From positions 124,001 to 188,000 of the forward strand of contig NZ_FNVU01000005.1 of the NCBI RefSeq assembly GCF_900107965.1: a DNA stretch of 64,000 nucleotides, given 5' to 3'. Below, one piece after another: positions 42,554-51,469 of the stretch. A model generated the notes under the pieces. It was not told the origin of the DNA and searched no databases. It saw only the letters and a list, made by a program, of their open reading frames with translations. The position numbers and the translations under genes are program-made. This DNA is from Actinacidiphila yanglinensis (GTDB lineage: Bacteria; Actinomycetota; Actinomycetes; Streptomycetales; Streptomycetaceae). Position 1 is the stretch's first letter. The number at the start of each line of letters is the position of its first letter.

Positions 42554-43456
42554 GTGGGTGTGCTGAAGCGTTTCGAGCAGCGGCTTGAGGGCATGGTGAA
42601 CGGCACCTTTGCCAAGGTCTTCAAGAGCGAGGTGCAGCCCGTGGAGATCGCGGGTGCGCTGCAGCGTGAGTGCGACAACAACGCAACGATCTGGAACCGC
42701 GACCGCACCGTGGTGCCGAACGACTTCATCGTCGAGTTGAGCGCCCCCGACTACGAGCGGCTGAGCCCGTACGCGGTCCAACTCGGCGACGAACTGGCCG
42801 GGATGGTCAAGGACTACGCCAAGCAGCAGCGCTACACGTTCATGGGCACCATCAAGGTGCACCTGGAGCGGGCCGACGACCTGGACACCGGGCTGTACCG
42901 GGTGCGCAGCCGCACCCTGGCCGCGAGCGAGTCCCAGCCGCAGGCCCCGCAGGGCCACCAGCAGCCGGGCCGCGGCCAGCAGCCGTCGTACCAGCAGCCG
43001 GCCCAGCCCGCGCCGCAGGCGTACCCGTCGCGCCCGGCCCGGCCGGCACCCGACCGGCACGCGGCCCCGCCCCGCCCCGCAGGCATGCCCCCGATGCCCG
43101 CCGCACCGCCCCCCGGCGGCGCGGCGGTGACGCGGCTGCCCGGCACCGGCGTCCCGGCCGGCTCCCCTGCGGCGAACACCAGGCGCTGGGTGGAGATCAA
43201 CGGCACCCGCCACCAGATCTCCCGTGCGACCCTCGTACTCGGCCGTTCCACCGAGGCCGATGTGCGGGTGGACGACCCGGGCGTATCGCGCAAGCACTGC
43301 GAAATCCGGGTCGGCACGCCCTCGGTCGTCCAGGATCTCGGGTCGACAAACGGCATCGTGGTAGACGGGCAGCACACCACGCGCGCTACGCTCCGCGACG
43401 GCTCCCGCATTGTCGTGGGGAGCACCACCATCGTGTACAGGCAAGCCGAAGGGTGA
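42554..43456 (+). CDS. fhaA: FHA-domain protein FhaA (DUF3662 N-terminal domain)
   Basis: A 300-residue protein that recognises phosphothreonine. The N-terminal DUF3662 domain (about 1-128) begins MGVLKRFEQRLEGMVNGTFAKVF; a Gln/Pro linker follows; the FHA domain (about 206-296) shows LGRSTEADVRV, SRKHCEI and LGSTNGIVVDG. In mycobacteria FhaA binds PknB-phosphorylated proteins and affects peptidoglycan synthesis. GTG 42554 has GGAGG seven bases upstream. First gene of fhaA-fhaB-pstP-rodA-pbpA. Confidence 0.93.
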   Translation: MGVLKRFEQRLEGMVNGTFAKVFKSEVQPVEIAGALQRECDNNATIWNRDRTVVPNDFIVELSAPDYERLSPYAVQLGDELAGMVKDYAKQQRYTFMGTIKVHLERADDLDTGLYRVRSRTLAASESQPQAPQGHQQPGRGQQPSYQQPAQPAPQAYPSRPARPAPDRHAAPPRPAGMPPMPAAPPPGGAAVTRLPGTGVPAGSPAANTRRWVEINGTRHQISRATLVLGRSTEADVRVDDPGVSRKHCEIRVGTPSVVQDLGSTNGIVVDGQHTTRATLRDGSRIVVGSTTIVYRQAEG

Positions 43457-43466
43457 AGCGGGGGCA

Positions 43467-43985
43467 ATGTCAGAGCTGACCCTGACGGTCATGCGGTTGG
43501 GTTTCCTCGCCGTGCTGTGGCTGTTCGTCATCGTCGCGGTCCAGGTCATCCGCAGTGACCTGTTCGGGACCCGGGTGACCCAGCGCGGCGCGCGCCGCGC
43601 CGACGACCGGTCCCGCCCGCCGCAGCAGCGCCAGCAGCAGGTTCAGCAGCCTCCCCGGCCGCAGCCGCAGAACAACCGGCAGCGGCGCGGCGCCCCCACC
43701 AAACTGGTGGTCGCCGAGGGTTCGTTGGCCGGCACCACGGTGGCACTCCAGGGTCAGACCATCACCCTGGGCCGAGCGCATGACTCGACGATTGTGCTCG
43801 ATGACGACTACGCGTCCAGCAGGCATGCCAGGATCTACCCGGACACCGACGGCCAGTGGATCGTCGAGGACCTGGGTTCGACCAACGGCACCTATCTGGA
43901 CCGCAACCGGTTGACCACGCCCACGCCGGTCCCGCTGGGTGCGCCGATCCGCATCGGCAAGACCGTCATCGAGCTGCGGAAGTAG
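43467..43985 (+). CDS. fhaB: FHA-domain membrane protein FhaB/FipA-interacting type
   Basis: A 172-residue protein with an N-terminal membrane helix (RLGFLAVLWLFVIVAVQVI) and a C-terminal FHA domain (about 93-165: LGRAHDSTIVLDDDYASSRHARI and LGSTNGTYLDRN). A Gln-rich linker joins them. It probably links PknB signalling to the divisome, as its mycobacterial homologue (FhaB/FipA system) does. ATG 43467 follows 10 bases after fhaA. Confidence 0.92.
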   Translation: MSELTLTVMRLGFLAVLWLFVIVAVQVIRSDLFGTRVTQRGARRADDRSRPPQQRQQQVQQPPRPQPQNNRQRRGAPTKLVVAEGSLAGTTVALQGQTITLGRAHDSTIVLDDDYASSRHARIYPDTDGQWIVEDLGSTNGTYLDRNRLTTPTPVPLGAPIRIGKTVIELRK

Positions 43986-44072
43986 TCGCACAATGGGGCA
44001 GCGAAGCCACGACGCGCGAGCGAGAGGGTGGGCAGCGTGCGGATGTACCCGGAACCGACGGGGGAGGTACGC

Positions 44073-45584
44073 ATGTCATTGAGCCTGCGTTTCGCCGCCG
44101 GTTCACACAAGGGCATGATCCGCGAGGGGAACGAGGACTCCGGCTATGCCGGCCCCCGTCTGCTCGCGATCGCGGACGGCATGGGCGGCCAGGCCGCCGG
44201 CGAGGTCGCGTCGTCCGAGGTGATCTCCACCATCGTCACGCTGGACGACGACATCCCCGGCTCCGACATCCTCACCTCCCTGGGCACCGCCGTACAGCGG
44301 GCCAACGACCAGTTGCTGCACATGGTCGAGGAGGACGCGCAGCTGGAGGGCATGGGCACCACGCTCACCGCCCTGCTGTGGACCGGGCAGCGGCTCGGCC
44401 TGGTGCACGTCGGCGACTCCCGCGCGTACCTGCTGCGGGACGGCGTCCTCACCCAGATCACCCAGGACCACACCTGGGTGCAGCGGCTGGTGGACGAGGG
44501 CCGGATCACCGAGGAAGAGGCCACCACCCACCCGCAGCGCTCGCTGCTGATGCGGGCGCTGGGCAGCGGTGAGCGGGTCGAGCCCGACCTGTCCATCCGC
44601 GAGGTGCGGGTCGGTGACCGCTACCTGATCTGCTCCGACGGCCTGTCGGGCGTGGTCAGCCACCAGACCCTCGAGGACACCCTCGGCGGCTACCAGGCCC
44701 CGCACGAGACCGTGCAGGAGCTGATCCAGCTCGCCCTGCGCGGCGGCGGCCCCGACAACATCACCTGCATCGTCGCGGACGTGCTGGACACCGACGACGG
44801 CGACGCCCAGGCCGCGCGGTTCAACGACACGCCCGTGGTCGTCGGCGCGGTCGCCGAACACCAGTCGCAGCCGCACGACCCGCGGCACCTGGACACCCCG
44901 GCCGGCCGCGCCTCCGAACTCGGCCGCACCCCGCACCAGGCCGGCCCCTCCGGCGCCTTCGGGCCGCCCGGCAGCGGCGACCCGGTGCCCGGCGGCCCGC
45001 CGCTCGGCTCCTTCGGCGCCTACGACGACGCCGACCTCGACAAGCCCGGCACGCGCAAGTGGCCCAAGCGCACCCTGATCACGCTGGTGGTGCTGGCCGT
45101 GGTCGCCGGCGGCCTGTACGGCGCCTATGCCTGGACCCAGACGCAGTACTACGTCGGTTCCAAGGGTGACCACGTCGCCGTCTACCAGGGCATCGACCAG
45201 AAGCTGGTCGGGGTCAGCCTCTCCAAGGTGCACCACGACCGCACGGACATCCCGCTGAAGTACCTGCCGTCGTACCAGCGCAAGCAGGTGCAGGACACCA
45301 TTGCGACCAGCAGCCTGGGGCAGGCGAACGACAAGGCCGACGAACTCGCCCAGCAGGCGGGCGTCTGCGCGAAGGTCGCCCAGGCCAAGAGCGTCGCCGA
45401 CAAGGCCAAGGCCGCGGCGAAGAACGCCGAGGACAAGGTCGGCACCGGCGGCGCCGCCACCGGCAGCGCCGAGGGGAAGGCCGGAACGAAGAAGACCACC
45501 ACCACGCCGCCCACCGCGCCCGGTCCGTCCCTGACGCCCGACGAGAAGAAGCTGGCCGGGCAGTGCAGCACAGACCAGCAGTAG
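44073..45584 (+). CDS. pstP: PP2C Ser/Thr phosphatase PstP
   Basis: A 503-residue phosphatase that opposes PknB. The PP2C domain (about 1-240) has NEDSGYAG, LLAIADGMGGQAAGEVAS, LVHVGDSRAYLLRDG, CSDGLSGVV and GGPDNITCIVAD with the metal-binding aspartates. A linker follows, then a membrane helix (about 327-348) and an extracellular Lys/Ala-rich tail with two cysteines. ATG 44073 has GGGGGAGG six bases upstream and starts the conserved SLRFAAGSHKGMIREGNEDS; earlier starts are not needed. Confidence 0.93.
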   Translation: MSLSLRFAAGSHKGMIREGNEDSGYAGPRLLAIADGMGGQAAGEVASSEVISTIVTLDDDIPGSDILTSLGTAVQRANDQLLHMVEEDAQLEGMGTTLTALLWTGQRLGLVHVGDSRAYLLRDGVLTQITQDHTWVQRLVDEGRITEEEATTHPQRSLLMRALGSGERVEPDLSIREVRVGDRYLICSDGLSGVVSHQTLEDTLGGYQAPHETVQELIQLALRGGGPDNITCIVADVLDTDDGDAQAARFNDTPVVVGAVAEHQSQPHDPRHLDTPAGRASELGRTPHQAGPSGAFGPPGSGDPVPGGPPLGSFGAYDDADLDKPGTRKWPKRTLITLVVLAVVAGGLYGAYAWTQTQYYVGSKGDHVAVYQGIDQKLVGVSLSKVHHDRTDIPLKYLPSYQRKQVQDTIATSSLGQANDKADELAQQAGVCAKVAQAKSVADKAKAAAKNAEDKVGTGGAATGSAEGKAGTKKTTTTPPTAPGPSLTPDEKKLAGQCSTDQQ

Positions 45585-45600
45585 GAGGGTTCGGCTCGAC

Positions 45601-46983
45601 ATGAGCGCCAGCAACACCACGACGATCACGTCGATCGGCGCGCCCAACCGCCGCAACACCGAGTTGGCCATGCTGGTATTCGCCGTGGCCATCCCGGTCT
45701 TCGCGTTCGCCAACGCGGGCCTGGCCAAGCACGGCACGGTACCGGCCGGCCTGGCGGAGTACGGCCTGGGCATGGGTCTGCTGGCGGGCATCGCGCACCT
45801 GATCGTGCGGAAGTTCGCGCCGTACTCCGATCCGCTGATGCTGCCCATCGCCACGCTGCTCAACGGGCTCGGCCTGGTGCTGATCTGGCGGCTCGACCAG
45901 GAGCCGGTGCTCGGCAAGGCGATGGCACCCGGCCAGCTCGAGTGGTCGACGATGGGCATCGTGCTGTTCGTGGTGGTGCTCATATTCCTGAAGGACCACC
46001 GCATCCTCCAGCGCTACACCTACATCTCGATGGTCCTGGCGCTGTGCCTGCTGATCGCCCCGGTCTTCTTCCCGCCGGTCTACGGCGCCCGGATCTGGAT
46101 CACGCTGCCCGGCCTCGGCTCGCTCCAGCCGGGCGAGTTCGCCAAGATCATCATCGCCATCTTCTTCGCGGGCTACCTGATGGTGAAGCGGGACGCCCTC
46201 GCGCTCGCCTCCCGCCGCTTCATGGGCCTGTACCTGCCCCGCGGCCGCGACCTCGGCCCGATCCTGGTGATCTGGGCGCTGAGCCTGCTGATCCTGGTCT
46301 TCGAGACCGACCTCGGCACCTCGCTGCTCTTCTTCGGCCTCTTCGTCATCATGCTGTACGTCGCCACCGAGCGGACCAGCTGGATCGTCTTCGGCCTGCT
46401 GCTCAGCGCGGCCGGCGCGGTCGCGGTCGGCTCCACCGAGGCGCACGTCAAGGTCCGCGTGCAGGACTGGCTGCACCCGCTCGCCCTGCAGAACGGCGGC
46501 GTCACCGAGACCGCCCAGTCCCGCTACGCCTTCGGCTCCGGCGGCCTGTTCGGCTCCGGCCTCGGCGAGGGCTACAGCCGGCTGATCGGCGGCATCGCGT
46601 CCAAGAGCGACTACATCCTGGCCACCGTCGGCGAGGAGCTCGGCCTGGCCGGCGTGATGGCCATCCTGCTGCTGTACGGGCTGCTGATCGAGCGGGGCCT
46701 GCGCACCGCGCTGGCCGCCCGCGACCCGTTCGGCAAGCTCCTCGCGGTCGGCCTGTCCGGCGGTCTCGCGCTCCAGGTCTTCGTGGTGGCCGGCGGTGTC
46801 ACCGGGCTCATCCCGCTGACCGGTATGACCATGCCCTTCCTCGCCCAGGGCGGCTCCTCCGTGATCGCCAACTGGGCGCTGGTCGCGATCCTGCTGCGGA
46901 TCAGCGACACCGCGCGGCGGCCGGCCCCGAGCCCCGCCCCCTCACCCGACGCCGAAGCGACCCAGGTGGTGCGCAGCCAGTGA
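45601..46983 (+). CDS. rodA: SEDS peptidoglycan polymerase RodA/FtsW family
   Basis: A 460-residue polytopic protein of the SEDS family, which polymerises lipid II into glycan strands together with a class B PBP. It has about ten to twelve helices. Family motifs include LPGLGSLQPGEFAKI, VFETDLGTSLLFFGLFV (catalytic Asp region), RYAFGSGGLFGSGLGEG and ILATVGEELGLAGVM. ATG 45601 has AGGAGGG upstream. Its stop overlaps the pbpA start by GTGA, so the polymerase and transpeptidase are translationally coupled. Confidence 0.93.
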   Translation: MSASNTTTITSIGAPNRRNTELAMLVFAVAIPVFAFANAGLAKHGTVPAGLAEYGLGMGLLAGIAHLIVRKFAPYSDPLMLPIATLLNGLGLVLIWRLDQEPVLGKAMAPGQLEWSTMGIVLFVVVLIFLKDHRILQRYTYISMVLALCLLIAPVFFPPVYGARIWITLPGLGSLQPGEFAKIIIAIFFAGYLMVKRDALALASRRFMGLYLPRGRDLGPILVIWALSLLILVFETDLGTSLLFFGLFVIMLYVATERTSWIVFGLLLSAAGAVAVGSTEAHVKVRVQDWLHPLALQNGGVTETAQSRYAFGSGGLFGSGLGEGYSRLIGGIASKSDYILATVGEELGLAGVMAILLLYGLLIERGLRTALAARDPFGKLLAVGLSGGLALQVFVVAGGVTGLIPLTGMTMPFLAQGGSSVIANWALVAILLRISDTARRPAPSPAPSPDAEATQVVRSQ

Positions 46984-48443
46984 ACAAGCCCCTGCGACGG
47001 GTCGCGGTCTTCTGCGGTCTGCTCGTCCTCGCCCTGCTCGTGCGCGTGAACTACGTGCAGTTCGTCCAGGCCGACCAGCTCTCCAACGACCCGCACAACC
47101 GCCGGGTGGCGATCAACCAGTACGCCCAGCCCCGCGGCGACATCATCGTCGACGGCAAGGCCGTCACCGGGCACACCACGACCTCCGACAGCGACTTCAA
47201 GTACAAGCGCACCTACACCGACGGTCCGATGTGGGCCCCGGTGACCGGGTTCGCGTCGCAGGCGTACAGCACGTCGATGCTGGAGGGCGTCGAGGACAAG
47301 TTCCTCACCGGCGACGACGACCGGCTGTTCTTCAACCGCACCGTCGACCTGCTCACCGGCAAGCAGAAGCAGGGCGGCAACGTGGTGACCACGCTGAACG
47401 CCAAGGCGCAGGCCGCTGCCTACAACGGGCTGGGCAAGAAGAAGGGCGCCGTGGTCGCGCTCGACCCGCGCACCGGCGCGATCCTCGCGATGGCCAGCAC
47501 CCCGTCGTACGACCCCGGGTCCTTCGCCGGCGACTCGCTCAGCACCGACCAGAAGAACTGGAACGCGGTCCAGAAGAAGAACGACCCCGACGACCCGACG
47601 CTGAACCGGGCGCTGCGCCAGACCTACCCGCCGGGCTCGACGTTCAAGCTCGTCACGGCCGCCGCCGCGCTCCAGGACGGCAAGGTCACGAACGTCAACC
47701 AGAAGACCAACTCACCGGACCCGTACATCCTGCCGGGGACCACCACACCGCTGGTCAACGAGGGGAACATCCCCTGCAAGGACGCGACGCTGACCGTCGC
47801 GCTCCAGTACTCGTGCAACACGGTGTTCGGCAAGCTCGGCGCCGAGGTCGGCCTGGACAAGATGGTCGACGAGGCCCAGCAGTTCGGCTTCAACAAGGAG
47901 CAGTTCGTCCCGGTCCGCTCCGCCGCCAGCAACTTCGACACCAAGATGTCGCCGGACCAGGTCGCGCAGTCGTCGATCGGCCAGTTCGACACCGCGGCCA
48001 CCCCGCTGCAGATGGCGATGGTCGCCTCCGCGATCGCCAACAACGGCAAGCTGATGCAGCCCTACGAGGTGGACAAGCTGGTCGCGCCGAACCTGAGCAC
48101 CATCTCGCAGACGAACCCGAAGCAGATGAGCCAGCCGCTGTCGGCGGAGAACGCCCAGAAGCTCCAGGCGATGATGGAGAACGTGGTCAACAAGGGGACC
48201 GGCACCAACGCGCAGATCCCCGGCGTGACCGTCGGCGGCAAGACCGGTACCGCGCAGCACGGCATCGACAACAAGGGCCTTCCCTACGCGTGGTTCGTCT
48301 CGTACGCCAAGACCGACCAGGGTTCGCCGGTCGCGGTGGCGGTCGTGGTCGAGGACGCCGCGGCCAACCACGACGACATCTCCGGTGGCGGCTTCGCCGC
48401 GCCGATCGCGAAGAGCGTGATGGAGGCGGTCCTCAACAAGTGA
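46980..48443 (+). CDS. pbpA: class B penicillin-binding protein PbpA
   Basis: A 487-residue transpeptidase. The N-terminal helix (RRVAVFCGLLVLALLVRV) anchors it. The catalytic domain has the SxxK motif S220-T-F-K223 in YPPGSTFKL, SxN at S278-C-N280 and the KTG triad K421-T-G423 in GGKTGTAQ. It cross-links peptidoglycan with RodA at the poles and septa and is a beta-lactam target. GTG 46980 overlaps the rodA stop. Last gene of the fha-pbp run. Confidence 0.94.
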   Translation: MNKPLRRVAVFCGLLVLALLVRVNYVQFVQADQLSNDPHNRRVAINQYAQPRGDIIVDGKAVTGHTTTSDSDFKYKRTYTDGPMWAPVTGFASQAYSTSMLEGVEDKFLTGDDDRLFFNRTVDLLTGKQKQGGNVVTTLNAKAQAAAYNGLGKKKGAVVALDPRTGAILAMASTPSYDPGSFAGDSLSTDQKNWNAVQKKNDPDDPTLNRALRQTYPPGSTFKLVTAAAALQDGKVTNVNQKTNSPDPYILPGTTTPLVNEGNIPCKDATLTVALQYSCNTVFGKLGAEVGLDKMVDEAQQFGFNKEQFVPVRSAASNFDTKMSPDQVAQSSIGQFDTAATPLQMAMVASAIANNGKLMQPYEVDKLVAPNLSTISQTNPKQMSQPLSAENAQKLQAMMENVVNKGTGTNAQIPGVTVGGKTGTAQHGIDNKGLPYAWFVSYAKTDQGSPVAVAVVVEDAAANHDDISGGGFAAPIAKSVMEAVLNK

Positions 48444-48625
48444 GAGACACGTCACGTCCGGATTGGGTCGCAGCCAGATACCGGTCGGATATCGGCCGAC
48501 CGCGGAGCGGATGTTGCGTCCTGCACGCCCGGTAGCGTAGCTCCGAGCAGGCATAGGGCACGGGTTCACCTGTCGGGTTGTCGGGGATGGGCTCAGGACA
48601 ACGGGATTGAGGAAAGGGCAGAGCT
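48444..48625 (+). promoter_or_regulatory. pknB promoter region
   Basis: About 180 bases separate pbpA from pknB, longer than elsewhere in this run, so pknB may have its own promoter. TTGCGT (48514-48519) and TAGCGT (48533-48538) look like promoter boxes but are only 13 bases apart. No strong terminator is seen. Confidence 0.35.
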
Positions 48626-50623
48626 ATGGAAGAGCCGCGTCGCCTCGGCGGCCGGTACGAGCTGGGCTCGGTGCTCGGCCGTGGTGGTATGGCCGAGGTG
48701 TACCTCGCCCATGACACACGCCTCGGCCGTACCGTTGCCGTGAAGACGCTCCGGGTGGACCTCGCCCGCGATCCGTCGTTCCAAGCCCGGTTCCGGCGTG
48801 AGGCCCAGTCGGCCGCCTCTCTGAACCACCCCTCGATCGTCGCCGTCTACGACACCGGCGAGGACTACGTCGACGGGGTCTCCATCCCGTACATCGTGAT
48901 GGAGTACGTCGACGGCTCCACCCTGCGCGAGCTGCTGCACTCCGGGCGCAAGCTGCTGCCGGAGCGCTCGCTGGAGATGACCGTCGGCATCCTCCAGGCC
49001 CTGGAGTACAGCCACCGGGCCGGCATCGTGCACCGCGACATCAAGCCCGCGAACGTGATGCTGACCCGCACCGGCCAGGTCAAGGTCATGGACTTCGGCA
49101 TCGCCCGCGCGATGGGCGAGTCCGGGATGACCATGACCCAGACCGCCGCGGTGATCGGCACCGCGCAGTACCTCTCGCCCGAGCAGGCCAAGGGCGAGCA
49201 GGTCGACGCGCGCTCCGACCTGTACTCGACGGGCTGCCTGCTCTACGAGCTGCTGACGGTGCGGCCGCCGTTCGTCGGCGACTCACCGGTGGCCGTCGCC
49301 TACCAGCACGTGCGCGAGGAGCCGCAGCCGCCGTCGGTGTACGACCCCGAGGTCACGCCGGCGATGGACGCGATCGTGCTGAAGGCGCTGACCAAGGACC
49401 CGGACTACCGCTACCAGTCGGCCGACGAGATGCGGGCCGACGTCGAGGCGGCGCTGGACGGCCAGCCGGTCGGCGCCACCGCCATGATGGGCGCGGCCGG
49501 CTACGGCTACCCGCACCAGTACGGCGAGACCGCGGCCACTACCGCGATGCCGCCGCAGACCGACCAGCAGACCTCGATGCTGCCGCCGGCCCGCGACGAC
49601 GACGGCGGCTACGGCTACGAGGACCGCCCCGACCGGCGGCGCCAGAAGAAGTCCGGCAACACCTCCACGGTGCTGCTGGTCATCGCCGGCGTCCTGGTGC
49701 TGGTGGGCGCGATCTTCCTCGGCAAGGCGCTGTTCTCCGGGCACTCGCCGTCCGGCGGCAGCGTGCCGGACTTCACGAACTCCTCGTACAGCAGCGCCCA
49801 GGCCAAGGCGGACAACGTCGGCATAAAGCTGGTCAAGGGCCCGGCGGTGTTCTGCGGCGACGTCGACAAGAACCTGGTCTGCAAGCAGGACCCGCAGCCG
49901 AACGCGTCGATCCCGTCGGACAAGACGGTCACCGTCAACCTGTCGAAGGGCGCCGCGCCGGTCGACGTGCCGGACGTGACCAACGACAAGTTCGACGACG
50001 CCAACAAGGAGCTGACCGACAAGGGCTTCCAGGTGGCGCAGAAGACGCAGACCTCCACCACCGAGGACCCCGGCACCGTGCTGAGCCAGAACCCGAAGGG
50101 CGGCACCAAGCAGCCCAAGGGCTCGACGATCACGCTGACGGTCGCGGAGCAGCCGAAGAAGGTCGTCCCGGACAACGTGATCGGCGAGCCGGTCGACCAG
50201 GCGATGCAGGAGCTCAAGGCCCAGGGCTTCACCAACGTCACGCAGGGGCCGGACCAGCCGTCCGCCTCCACCGTGAAGGGCGACGTGCTCACCCAGTCCC
50301 CGGGCCACAGTGACGGCGAGCAGTCGCTCGACACCGCGATCACGCTGGTGGCGTCCTCGGGACCGCCGCCGAGCACCACGCCCCAGCAGACGATGCCGAA
50401 CTGGAGCGGGCAGAAGCTCAGCGACGTCTACGGCCAGCTGCAGGGCATGAACCTGAACCTCCAGATCCAGGTGAACGGCCCGCAGGACGGCAACGCGCGG
50501 ATCATCAACTCCAGCGTCCCGGCCGGCCAGCCGCTGACGGAGGGTGAGCCGATCCAGCTGACCACCATGGACATCGGTGGCGGGGGCAACGGCGGCGGGG
50601 GCAACGGCGGCCTCGGCGGCTGA
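48626..50623 (+). CDS. pknB: Ser/Thr protein kinase PknB with four PASTA domains
   Basis: A 665-residue membrane kinase. The cytoplasmic domain has GRGGMAEV, Lys40 (VAVK), HRDIKPAN (Asp138), DFGIA (Asp156) and activation-loop threonines 169, 171 and 173. A membrane helix at about 359-379 precedes four extracellular PASTA domains (about 388-452, 455-519, 522-588 and 598-661), which in this family sense muropeptides or lipid II. The first PASTA has two cysteines (410 and 419) that could form a disulfide. ATG 48626 follows an AGG-rich stretch. It controls growth and division through the FHA proteins. Confidence 0.95.
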   Translation: MEEPRRLGGRYELGSVLGRGGMAEVYLAHDTRLGRTVAVKTLRVDLARDPSFQARFRREAQSAASLNHPSIVAVYDTGEDYVDGVSIPYIVMEYVDGSTLRELLHSGRKLLPERSLEMTVGILQALEYSHRAGIVHRDIKPANVMLTRTGQVKVMDFGIARAMGESGMTMTQTAAVIGTAQYLSPEQAKGEQVDARSDLYSTGCLLYELLTVRPPFVGDSPVAVAYQHVREEPQPPSVYDPEVTPAMDAIVLKALTKDPDYRYQSADEMRADVEAALDGQPVGATAMMGAAGYGYPHQYGETAATTAMPPQTDQQTSMLPPARDDDGGYGYEDRPDRRRQKKSGNTSTVLLVIAGVLVLVGAIFLGKALFSGHSPSGGSVPDFTNSSYSSAQAKADNVGIKLVKGPAVFCGDVDKNLVCKQDPQPNASIPSDKTVTVNLSKGAAPVDVPDVTNDKFDDANKELTDKGFQVAQKTQTSTTEDPGTVLSQNPKGGTKQPKGSTITLTVAEQPKKVVPDNVIGEPVDQAMQELKAQGFTNVTQGPDQPSASTVKGDVLTQSPGHSDGEQSLDTAITLVASSGPPPSTTPQQTMPNWSGQKLSDVYGQLQGMNLNLQIQVNGPQDGNARIINSSVPAGQPLTEGEPIQLTTMDIGGGGNGGGGNGGLGG

Positions 50624-50640
50624 CCCGCACCCGCACCACG

Positions 50641-50680
50641 ACGGAGGGCCCGCAGGCTTCGCAGCCTGCGGGCCCTCCGT
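50641..50680. terminator. bidirectional terminator pknB/srtE2
   Basis: A perfect 18-bp stem (50641-50658 with 50663-50680) with loop TCGC lies between convergent pknB and srtE2. It is one of the strongest hairpins in the window. Confidence 0.9.
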
Positions 50681-50722
50681 CGTATACAGCCCCCTACCGG
50701 TGACCGGCCGGTCACCGTCGCG

Positions 50723-51469
50723 CTAGCGCAGCTCCGCCGGCGGTGTGCGCTGCGCGTCGACCTTCTGCGTGCGGACCAGCTGGCCCCACACCACGTAGCG
50801 GTACAGCGAGGTGTAGACGGGCGTGCAGGTGGTGAGCGTGATGTAGCGGCCCGGCTTCTTCTTGCCGGACTCCTTGGGGACCTGGTCGGTCACCGCCACG
50901 TCGTACTTCGAGGTCTGGTCGAGGACCTTGTAGACCTTGTAGATGTACCAGGTGTCCTTGGACTCGAAGACGACCGGGTCGCCCTTGTGGATCTTGTCGA
51001 TGTTGTGGAACTTCGCCCCGTGGCCGTCGCGGTGCGCGGCGACGGTGAAGTTGCCGGTGCTGTCCCAGGGCATCGCCGACGCGGTGGGCTTGGTGTAGTA
51101 GCCGGCGACGCCCTCGTTGAGCACCTTGGTGGAGGTGCCCTTCTTCACCAGGACCTCGTAGTCCTTGCCCATCGCGGGCACGTGCAGGAAGCCGATGCCG
51201 TCCTTGGTGTCCAGCGCGCCCGGCCCGGTGTTCTTGCCCCCGGGCGAGGACTGCGACCACTCCTTGCGGACCTTGTCGGCCTCTTTCCGCGCGTGCCGGT
51301 CCGCGATGACGTTCGTCCACCACAGCGAGTAGACGACGAACAGCGCGAGGATCAGCCCGAGGGTGATGAGGACCTCGCCGATGACACTGATGGTCGCCGC
51401 GACACGGCCCCGCCCGCTGCGCTTCTGGGTGGTCACGCTGTTCCGTTCTGTCGTGGCGCCCTCAGCCAT
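50723..51469 (-). CDS. srtE2: class E sortase (SrtE2-like)
   Basis: A 248-residue sortase. A membrane helix at about 27-49 is followed by the sortase barrel with catalytic His146 (FTVAAHRDGHG), Cys215 (TLTTC) and Arg224 (SLYRYVVW). Class E sortases join LAxTG-tagged proteins, including chaplins, to the peptidoglycan of aerial hyphae. ATG 51469 overlaps the end of the srtE1 gene by eight bases. It is the last gene of a minus-strand run that includes pabA. Confidence 0.93.
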   Translation of the reverse strand: MAEGATTERNSVTTQKRSGRGRVAATISVIGEVLITLGLILALFVVYSLWWTNVIADRHARKEADKVRKEWSQSSPGGKNTGPGALDTKDGIGFLHVPAMGKDYEVLVKKGTSTKVLNEGVAGYYTKPTASAMPWDSTGNFTVAAHRDGHGAKFHNIDKIHKGDPVVFESKDTWYIYKVYKVLDQTSKYDVAVTDQVPKESGKKKPGRYITLTTCTPVYTSLYRYVVWGQLVRTQKVDAQRTPPAELR